From NCBI GenBank assembly GCA_023150535.1, contig JAKLKS010000008.1:1-39169 (forward strand): 39,169 nt of DNA, written 5' to 3'. The position numbers and the translations under genes were made by a program. Below the pieces are notes generated by a model. That model was not told where the DNA came from, searched no databases, and was given only the letters and a program-made list of their open reading frames with translations. This stretch comes from Planctomycetota bacterium (GTDB lineage Bacteria; Planctomycetota; JAJSAM01; JAKLKS01). Positions 1-6,517 of the stretch are shown here, piece after piece. Every line of letters starts with the position of its first letter. Within the stretch, counting starts at the first letter, position 1.

Positions 1-1
1 C

Positions 2-727
2 TCCTACCTCCTGCCGACGACGGTGCCCATGGCCCTCCTGGCCGCCGCGGGCCTCCGGGAGGCGGCGGGGGATCCGGAGGGGCGGGCGGGGCGGCTCGCC
101 CGGCGCCTCGGCGGCGGGGCCGCCCTGCTGCTGGCGGCCGCGCTCGCGGCGGCCCCGCTCCTGCCGGCGGTCCGGGAGCGGGCGGGGGAGGGGGCGCTCC
201 GGGAGGCGGCCCCCGCGCTCTCCCTCTTCGCGGGGCTCCTCGGCCTCGGGGGGATCCTGCTCCTCGCGGGGAGGATCCGCGGGGCGGCGGGGGCGCTGGC
301 GCTCTCCGTCCTGTCCCTCGTGTTCACGCTCCCCCCCCTCTTCCCGCGGTTCGAGAGGGAGCGCTCGGCCCGGGACCTCGCGGGGGCCATCGTCCGCGGC
401 GGCCTCGCGCCCGGCGACCGGCTCTTCGACCTCACCAACGACCTCACCGGGGTCCCGTTCTACGCCGACCACGCGACGGAGCGCTCCCCGGCGGATCCCG
501 CGGACGGGGCGAGGCCCCAGGACCTCCTCGCCGCGCTCTCCCGGGGGGAGCGGGTCTTCGCCGTCCTCGACCACGACCCGGCGGACGGGCGGGCGCGGGG
601 GCCGGGGAGGCGGACCCAGTGGGAGCGGATCCTCTCCCGGTGGCCGGAGGGCGCCGCGCCGCCCCGGGTCCTGTACACGGGCATGGGGAGGGTGGCGGTC
701 GCCTCCCTCCCGGAGGGGCCGCGGTAG
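2..727 (+). CDS. C-terminal part of a GT39/ArnT-like membrane glycosyltransferase (truncated at left edge)
   Basis: Frame open from base 2; reads SYLLPTTVPMALL (like the R/SYLLP..P.ALL segment of GT39 enzymes), hydrophobic helices, then a soluble C-terminal domain ending at TAG 725-727. Confidence 0.6.
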   Translation, partial: SYLLPTTVPMALLAAAGLREAAGDPEGRAGRLARRLGGGAALLLAAALAAAPLLPAVRERAGEGALREAAPALSLFAGLLGLGGILLLAGRIRGAAGALALSVLSLVFTLPPLFPRFERERSARDLAGAIVRGGLAPGDRLFDLTNDLTGVPFYADHATERSPADPADGARPQDLLAALSRGERVFAVLDHDPADGRARGPGRRTQWERILSRWPEGAAPPRVLYTGMGRVAVASLPEGPR

Positions 728-752
728 CCGTCCCGGGACTCGTTCCCAAACC

Positions 753-781
753 TTGGGCCCCGCCGCGGGGGCCGCTACAGT
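753..781 (+). promoter_or_regulatory. Possible sigma70-like promoter (TTGGGC, 17-nt spacer, TACAGT) upstream of the ferredoxin gene
   Basis: TTGGGC 753-758 and TACAGT 776-781 read directly; moderate consensus match. Confidence 0.3.
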
Positions 782-803
782 CCCCGCCGACCGGGAGGGA
801 AGG

Positions 804-1196
804 ATGCCGACCATCACGCTCGTCCGCGAGGGCCGCACCCTGGAGGTGCCGCCGAACGCGATCCTCAGGACCGCGCTGCTGGACGCCGGCGTGGAGGTCT
901 ACCGCTCCCCCGACGACCTCGTGAACTGCAGGGGCAACGGCCTCTGCGGCACCTGCGTCGTGGAGGTCGAGCCGGCGGAGGCGGTCTCCGGCGTCACCTT
1001 CAGGGAGAAGGGCCAGCTCTGGAAGTACGGGGACCGCCCCATGCGCCTATCCTGCCAGGCGAAGGTGATCGCCGACTGCCGCGTGTTCACCCGCCCCCAG
1101 CTCACCCAGGGCTGGATGGGGCACCCCTTCTACGCCCACCTCAAGGAGGGCGTGGGGAAGGGCCCGGCGAGGGAGAAGAGCGACTACCGGGCCTGA
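804..1196 (+). CDS. 2Fe-2S ferredoxin-like protein
   Basis: CRGNGLCGTCVVEV ... LSCQAKV cysteine pattern (C-x5-C-x2-C ... C); ATG 804 preceded by GGGAGGGAAGG. Confidence 0.85.
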   Translation: MPTITLVREGRTLEVPPNAILRTALLDAGVEVYRSPDDLVNCRGNGLCGTCVVEVEPAEAVSGVTFREKGQLWKYGDRPMRLSCQAKVIADCRVFTRPQLTQGWMGHPFYAHLKEGVGKGPAREKSDYRA

Positions 1197-1447
1197 GACC
1201 GCTCCCAGGCGGCCTTCACCAGCGGGTCGATCACCTTCGCCAGCGCGAGGTTGTCCGGGAACTCGCCGGTCTTCAGCTTCGAGTACACGAGATCGCTCCC
1301 GACCGTCACCTCGAACTTCCCCCCGTCCGAGGGGACGAGGACGAACCTGCCGACCTTCCGCTTGTAGCGATCCATGAGGTCCTGGACCAGGCCGACGGCC
1401 TGGGGCTCGTAGTTTCAGACGGAGCAATAGACGATGGTGATGTCCAC
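1184..1447 (-). CDS. SelW/Rdx-like thioredoxin-fold selenoprotein with in-frame UGA (Sec) at 1415-1417
   Basis: Minus strand from GTG 1447 with AAGGAGGT 7 nt upstream: (V)DITIVYCSV[U]NYEPQAVGLVQDLMDRYKRKVGRFVLVPSDGGKFEVTVGSDLVYSKLKTGEFPDNLALAKVIDPLVKAAWERSQAR; C-x-x-U at the usual CxxU/CxxC site; the ORF track only reports the 3' part (1184-1375). Confidence 0.85.
1387..1403 (-). promoter_or_regulatory. Candidate bacterial SECIS hairpin just downstream of the UGA codon
   Basis: Minus strand CCAGGCC-GUC-GGCCUGG, perfect 7-bp stem; loop G is 19 nt after the UGA. Confidence 0.65.
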
Positions 1448-1509
1448 GGGGGTGACCTCCTTGCGGGGATGATGATAGCGCCGCCCCCCCGCGGCCCCAG
1501 AATCCCGGC

Positions 1510-1707
1510 ATGACCCCCTCCGGGGAGGCCGGCCCCGCCGGCGCCTCCCCCTCTCCGCCCCGCCCCCGCCGCCGCCGCAGGACCCGCCGGCGGTGGAAGT
1601 CCGTCCTCACGCGCCTGCGCCGGTTCCGGGTCCTCGGCTGGCTCCTGCTCGCGGCCGGGCTCACGGCCCTCCTCCTTCGGGCCCTCGACGGCCTCTTCGG
1701 GAAGTAG
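1510..1707 (+). CDS. Small Arg/Pro-rich single-TM hypothetical protein
   Basis: 65-aa ORF with one hydrophobic segment (VLGWLLLAAGLTALLL); no clear SD. Confidence 0.3.
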   Translation: MTPSGEAGPAGASPSPPRPRRRRRTRRRWKSVLTRLRRFRVLGWLLLAAGLTALLLRALDGLFGK

Positions 1708-1750
1708 CCCCCGCCGGTAAAGGAGGGGACCGTGCCCTCCGCACCGGACA

Positions 1751-2302
1751 ATGGGCCCCATGGACAGCGGGCGGACCCCCTCCGACGGCCCCGCCTCCCC
1801 CGCGGTGGGGGAAGGACTCCCCTGGTTCGCCCTGTACGTGAAGAGCCGCCAGGAGCGCACCGTCGAGGGGGGCCTCGCGCGCCTCGGCCTCGGCACCTAC
1901 CTTCCCATGATGGAGAAGGTCCGGAAGTGGAGCGACCGGAAGAAGGTCGTCCGCGTCCCCTACTTCCCCGGCTACGTCTTCGTCCGCTGCACCGAGGAGG
2001 AGCGCGGGCTGGCCTGGAAGCTCCCCGGCTCCATCCGCTACCTGGGGGCGGAGGGGAGGGCGACCCCCGTCGACCCCCGGGAACTGGAGGCGGTCCGCGA
2101 GGCGCTCCTCCGGCGGGTCCCCTTCGAGCCCTACCCCCACCTCGCGCCGGGCCAGCCCGTGACCGTGACGGCCGGGGCCCTCAAGGGGCTCACGGGGATC
2201 CTCGTGGGGAAGAGGAGGAACTTCCGCCTGGTCCTCCAGATCCGGGCCATGGGGCAGGGCATCGCCGCCGAGGTGGACGCCACCGACGTGGAGCCGATCT
2301 GA
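1751..2302 (+). CDS. NusG-family specialised transcription antitermination protein (RfaH/LoaP/UpxY-like)
   Basis: WFALYVKSRQERTV ... YLPM ... YFPGYVFVR NGN-like domain plus C-terminal KOW-like GQPVTVTAGALKGLTGILVGKRRNF; located at the head of an EPS locus. Confidence 0.88.
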   Translation: MGPMDSGRTPSDGPASPAVGEGLPWFALYVKSRQERTVEGGLARLGLGTYLPMMEKVRKWSDRKKVVRVPYFPGYVFVRCTEEERGLAWKLPGSIRYLGAEGRATPVDPRELEAVREALLRRVPFEPYPHLAPGQPVTVTAGALKGLTGILVGKRRNFRLVLQIRAMGQGIAAEVDATDVEPI

Positions 2303-3786
2303 TGGCCCCCCCCGCGGGCGGCGGGCCCCCGATCCGCGAGGGGGCGTGGACGGCGTCGGTGCTCCTCGTGCTCGCCTCCTTCCTCTTCGCCTGCCTGACG
2401 CTGGGCGCCGTGGAGCCCTGGGCGCAGTCGGTCCTCGGCGCCGGGGCCGCGGCGGCCCTGCTGCTCGCCCTCGCGGCGGGGCGTCTCCATCCCCTGCCGG
2501 GCGGGGAGGAGGCGCGGGTCGGGCTCCTCGTCCCCGAGATGTTCGTGCTCGGGATCCTCGCCCTCGGCGTCCTCCAGGTCCTTCCCCTCCCCCCGGAACT
2601 GCACAGGACCCTCTCCCCGGCGGCGGCGCGCGTCTTCGACGACGGTCTTCCCCCCGAGGACGGGGGGCGGTGGAGGACGCTGAGCGTCTACCCCTGGGCC
2701 ACGCGGGTGGAGGTCCTGCGGCTGGCGGCCCTGGGGGCGGTGTTCTCCCTCTTCGCCCGCGGGCTGCGGCGCACCTCCGAGGCCCGCTTCGCACTGGGGG
2801 GGTTCGTGGCGCTGGGGACGCTGGCCGCGGTCCTCGGCGTGGTCGACTCCTCCCTGGAGGGGGGCCTCCTCGGCTGGTACCCCCGGGAGGGGACCTTCCG
2901 GGATCGGGTGGCGGGGGTCCTCGTGAACCCCAACCACTTCGCGGGTCTCCTGGAGATGACCCTGCTGGCCGCCCTCGGCCTCCTCTTCGCTGCGGGGGCC
3001 CGCGAGGAGGGCGGGGAGGGGCGGGAGCGGGGCGGCCGGTTCCGTCCTCCCTGGGCCCCGGGGGACGGGGGACGGGGGCTCGCGCTGCTCCTCGCCGCGG
3101 CCCTCTGCGGCGGGGCCCTCCTCCTCACCGGGTCCCGGCTGGGCGCCTTCGCGGCCCTCCTCGGGGCGGGGGTGCTCTCCGTCCTCCTCCTGCGGGGGAG
3201 GCCGTCCCCCGGCCTCCTCGGGGGCATGGCCCTCGCCGCGGGGGTGCTGCTGGCCGTGAACGCGTGGATCGCGGGGGACCGGGCCCTGGGGCGCTGGAGC
3301 CTCTTCTTCGCCGGGGGGGACTCCCTGGCGGGAGGCCGGCTCGAGGCCTGGCGGGCCGCCGGCGCCATGGGCCTCGACTTCCCCGTCGCGGGGACGGGGT
3401 GGGGGACCTTCGGCCACCTGTTCCCCGCCTACCAGCCGCCGGACCTCCCCGGCACCTGGGACCACGCCCACAACGACTGGCTCCAGGCCTTCGTGGAGGG
3501 GGGAGTGCCCGGGGCCCTCCTGGTGCTGGGCTTCTGCGCCTCCTGGCTCGAGGGGGCGGGGAGGGCCGCCCTCGAGGGCCCCCTCCGCCGCCGCGCCCTG
3601 GCGGCCGGATGCCTGGCGGGAGTCCTCTCCCTCGGGGTCCACGGCACCGGGGACTTCAACTTCCAGATCCCCGGGAACGCCTTCCTGCTGGCCGCCCTGG
3701 CCGGTATCGCGCTGGGGCTCGACCCGGGGAGGGGGGGGAGGGGGAGGACGGGAACGGGGAGAGCGGCCTCGTCATCGGGAGGATAG
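2302..3786 (+). CDS. O-antigen ligase/polymerase-like (Wzy_C) multi-pass membrane protein
   Basis: Many TM segments; NPNHFAGLLEM and HAHNDWLQAFVEGGVPGALL motifs typical of Wzy_C proteins; start overlaps the NusG stop (TGATG). Confidence 0.85.
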   Translation: MAPPAGGGPPIREGAWTASVLLVLASFLFACLTLGAVEPWAQSVLGAGAAAALLLALAAGRLHPLPGGEEARVGLLVPEMFVLGILALGVLQVLPLPPELHRTLSPAAARVFDDGLPPEDGGRWRTLSVYPWATRVEVLRLAALGAVFSLFARGLRRTSEARFALGGFVALGTLAAVLGVVDSSLEGGLLGWYPREGTFRDRVAGVLVNPNHFAGLLEMTLLAALGLLFAAGAREEGGEGRERGGRFRPPWAPGDGGRGLALLLAAALCGGALLLTGSRLGAFAALLGAGVLSVLLLRGRPSPGLLGGMALAAGVLLAVNAWIAGDRALGRWSLFFAGGDSLAGGRLEAWRAAGAMGLDFPVAGTGWGTFGHLFPAYQPPDLPGTWDHAHNDWLQAFVEGGVPGALLVLGFCASWLEGAGRAALEGPLRRRALAAGCLAGVLSLGVHGTGDFNFQIPGNAFLLAALAGIALGLDPGRGGRGRTGTGRAASSSGG

Positions 3787-3858
3787 GCCCCCCCGGGGCT
3801 TACCGACGTCCCGCCCCCCCCCCCGCCCGCCGCGGCCGCGCTCCTGACGGGTTCTTTG

Positions 3859-3888
3859 CTGACCCCGGCCCCACCCGGTCGATACAAT
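3859..3888 (+). promoter_or_regulatory. Candidate sigma70-like promoter for the EPS operon (CTGACC, 18-nt spacer, TACAAT)
   Basis: Read directly; lies in the longest intergenic region of the window (3787-4156). Confidence 0.4.
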
Positions 3889-3890
3889 CC

Positions 3891-4156
3891 TCGGTTCGAT
3901 CCTGCCGTAAGCCGCTTTTCCGTCGCGAGTTCGCAACGGAGCGGGATCGACGATCCGGGGTCCGAAGGGGACCTCCGGACGGGAGACTCTCGGTCGCAGG
4001 GTTTCGGGGAAGGTCCCGGCCGGGCCGGTCCAGGGGACGGCCCAGCGCCGGGTTTCCGGGACGGTCGCGCGGCGCCCGGGAGTTCCCGCCTGTGACCGAG
4101 AGAGCGGAGCATTGGTGCGGTGCCTCCCCGGGAAGGGAGGGCCGGGAACGGGAGCC
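3891..4156 (+). ncRNA. Structured 5' leader of the EPS operon; candidate riboswitch, attenuator or antitermination element
   Basis: Closing helix 3987-4000 with 4089-4102 (14 bp, one G-U), bulged hairpin 4022-4043, hairpin 3912-3944, RBS-proximal hairpin 4123-4140, and an imperfect 21-nt repeat at 3995-4015 and 4046-4066. Confidence 0.55.
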
Positions 4157-5512
4157 ATGAATCCGGTCGTCGCCGGGGCCGTCCTCGTCGCCGGGTGCGC
4201 CCTGATCCTCCAGCAGTCATGGGTGGTCGCGGTCCAGGACCTCGACCTGCGCCCCGTGGCGCTGGCCGCCTACAGGAAGGCTCCCCTGCCCCCGGCGGAG
4301 GCGCTTCCCCTGCTGGAGTCCGCCCGGGCACGGGACGGCACGAGGGCCGACGCCTGCCTCCGGCTGGGGGAGGCCCTGGACGCCGCCTCCCCCCCGGGCC
4401 CCCCCGCGGACCCCCGCATCGGGGCCCGCTACCGGGAGGCGGCGCGGGCCTTCCCCGCCTCGGGACTCTCCCAGTACCGGCTGGCCATGATCCTCCTCCG
4501 GGAGGGGCGGGAGCCCGAGGGACGCCACCACCTCGCGGTGGCGGCGGACTGCGCCGGCAACCACCCCGCCCTCCTCGCCCACCTCGGCGACTGGCACCTC
4601 GGGCTCTGGAAGAGGACCTCCGACCCGGCCGCCCTCCTCGACGCCCTCTCCTTCCACCGGCGGGCCGTCGCGCGGGACCCCTGGCTGCTCCTGCCCGCCC
4701 TGCGGTCCCTCGACGGCTCCGTCCCGAGGGGCGAGGACCTCCGCTCCCTCGCGCCGGCGGACGGGGAATCCCAGGCGACCCTCGCCCTCTTCCTCCTCAC
4801 GACGGATCGCGGGGAGGTGGGCGCCCGGGTCCTCGAGGCCGCGGGGGATCGGATCCCGCCCGCGCGCCGGGCGGATCTCCACAGGGCCCGGGGCCGGGCC
4901 CTCCTCGGCGCGGGGAGGAGGGAGGAGGCCTTCGCCTGCTTCCGCGCCTCCCTCGCCGGCGGGGAGGACGGGGAGGCCGCGGCGGCGGCCCTCGAGGGGG
5001 ACCTGCGCTCCCTGCCCGCGGCGGAGCAGGCGGCCTTCTGGGCGGGCGTCCCGGGAAACCTCCGGAGGGTCCGCATGGCCCGGGCGCGGGCGCTCCTCGC
5101 GGCGGGGGAGGCGGAGGCGGGCCTTGCCCTCCTGGACGGGCTCCTGGCGGAGGTCGACGCCGCGGAGGCGGAGGCGCCCGGGGACGCCGCCCTCCGCCGC
5201 CTCCGGGTGGAGGGCCGCACCCTGCGCATGAAGGACTGGATCCGCCGCGGCGAACCGCTCCAGGCGGCGCTGGAGGCGGCGGCCATCGCCCGCATCGACG
5301 GCCGGGCCGCCTCCTTCGCCGCGGCGGCGCGACTCTACGCGGCGGCGGGGGACGCCGAGCGGGCGCGGGAGGCCTGGGAGGCCGCCCTCGCCCGGATCCT
5401 CCCGGGGGAGGAGGCGCTCGAGGCCTCCCTCCGGAGGGAGAGGGCCGCGTCGGCCGGGCGCACCCCGGCGGCGGACGGGAAGAGGGGCGGGGCGAGGAGG
5501 ACGGACCGATGA
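4157..5512 (+). CDS. TPR-repeat protein with N-terminal membrane anchor
   Basis: N-terminal hydrophobic helix then repeated Ala/Leu-rich helix pairs; GGGAG upstream of ATG. Confidence 0.7.
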   Translation: MNPVVAGAVLVAGCALILQQSWVVAVQDLDLRPVALAAYRKAPLPPAEALPLLESARARDGTRADACLRLGEALDAASPPGPPADPRIGARYREAARAFPASGLSQYRLAMILLREGREPEGRHHLAVAADCAGNHPALLAHLGDWHLGLWKRTSDPAALLDALSFHRRAVARDPWLLLPALRSLDGSVPRGEDLRSLAPADGESQATLALFLLTTDRGEVGARVLEAAGDRIPPARRADLHRARGRALLGAGRREEAFACFRASLAGGEDGEAAAAALEGDLRSLPAAEQAAFWAGVPGNLRRVRMARARALLAAGEAEAGLALLDGLLAEVDAAEAEAPGDAALRRLRVEGRTLRMKDWIRRGEPLQAALEAAAIARIDGRAASFAAAARLYAAAGDAERAREAWEAALARILPGEEALEASLRRERAASAGRTPAADGKRGGARRTDR

Positions 5513-6462
5513 GCCGACGGAACCGCCGCTTCAGGACGCTCTGCGCCGCGGCCCTCGCCGCCCTGGCGGCCGCGGGTCCCGCGCCCCTTCCCGCCGCGGA
5601 GGGGGAACCCGCACCGGCCCCGGCCGCCGCCCCTCCCGGGGGAGCGGGGAAGGGGGAGGCGCCGCCCTCCGGGGGGCTCCGGGTCCTCGAGGGGGGGGGC
5701 GCGGTCATCCGGGCCGGGGACACCCTGGACATCTCGGTCTTCGGGCACGCGGAACTCTCCAAGGAGGCGAAGGTCCAGCCCGACGGGACGATCTACTACC
5801 CCTTCCTCGGACAGGTCGTGGTGAAGGGGGAGAAGGTCGGAACGGTGTCCGAGGCCATCGCGGCCGCCCTCGAGAGGGACCTCCGCCTGAGGCTCCCGAA
5901 GGTCTCCGTGGCGGTCACGTCCTTCGCCCCCCGGACGGTCTTCATCCTCGGCCGGGTCGCCTCCAGCGGGTCCCACGAGATCCCGGTGACCCAGCCCCTG
6001 TCCCTGCTCCAGCTCGTCTCGCTGGCGGGGGGGTTCCTGGAGGACGCGGACCGCGCCCGGATCCTCGTGCAGAGGATCGACGAGAAGACCGGCGGGAAGG
6101 GGACCCTCGTCTTCAACCTCGCCGGCATGGAGAAGAGCGGGGACCTGTCGGGGGATCCCGTCCTCCAGGACCAGGACACGGTGATCGTCCCCAAGGCGGA
6201 GGAGATCTCCGTCATCGGGCAGGTGACCGACCCGGGGACCTTCTACGCGAGCGAGGGGGTCGCGCTGACCCTGCTGCGGGCCGTGGCGCGGGCCAAGGGG
6301 TTCACGCGCCTCGGGAAGTCCTCGGCCGTCATCTGGAAGCGGAAGACGGCCAGGGGCTTCGAGACCCAGACCGTGGACGCGGACGCCATCATCGAAGGGA
6401 CGGCGCCGGACCCGGTCCTCGGGCCCGGGGACGTCCTCTTCGTGCCGGAGCGGGCGTGGTGA
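5509..6462 (+). CDS. wza: Polysaccharide export protein (Wza-like; Poly_export plus SLBB domains) with signal peptide
   Basis: RAGDTLDISVFGHAELSKEAKVQPDGTIYYPFLGQVVVKG; VFILGRVASSGSHEIP; SVIGQVTDPGTFY; LGPGDVLFVPE; ATGA overlap with upstream gene. Confidence 0.9.
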   Translation: MSRRNRRFRTLCAAALAALAAAGPAPLPAAEGEPAPAPAAAPPGGAGKGEAPPSGGLRVLEGGGAVIRAGDTLDISVFGHAELSKEAKVQPDGTIYYPFLGQVVVKGEKVGTVSEAIAAALERDLRLRLPKVSVAVTSFAPRTVFILGRVASSGSHEIPVTQPLSLLQLVSLAGGFLEDADRARILVQRIDEKTGGKGTLVFNLAGMEKSGDLSGDPVLQDQDTVIVPKAEEISVIGQVTDPGTFYASEGVALTLLRAVARAKGFTRLGKSSAVIWKRKTARGFETQTVDADAIIEGTAPDPVLGPGDVLFVPERAW

Positions 6463-6517
6463 CGGCGGGGGCGGCGGCGGGATCGGCACCGGCGCGGGCA
6501 TCGCGAAAGGAGCGGTC

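Noticed and set aside
1184-1375. The SelW-like gene as a pseudogene with a premature stop
   Set aside because: The only interruption is UGA at the exact redox position, with intact SD, start, downstream frame and a hairpin at SECIS distance; recoding is more parsimonious, pending a check for sel genes.
3787-3800. Intrinsic terminator after the Wzy_C-like gene (GCCCC-CCC-GGGGC)
   Set aside because: Only a 5-bp stem with a 3-nt loop and no U-tract.
3845-3860. Sigma-54 promoter (TGACGGGTTCTTTGCT) upstream of the EPS leader
   Set aside because: The -12 element TTGCT fits, but the essential -24 GG is GA and the TGGCAC block matches poorly; a sigma70-like element just downstream is preferred.
3987-4104. 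c-di-GMP-I (GEMM) riboswitch
   Set aside because: Expected for an EPS operon, but the characteristic GCAAA/GCC-type core segments and tetraloop arrangement are not present as far as I can read; kept as an unclassified structured leader.
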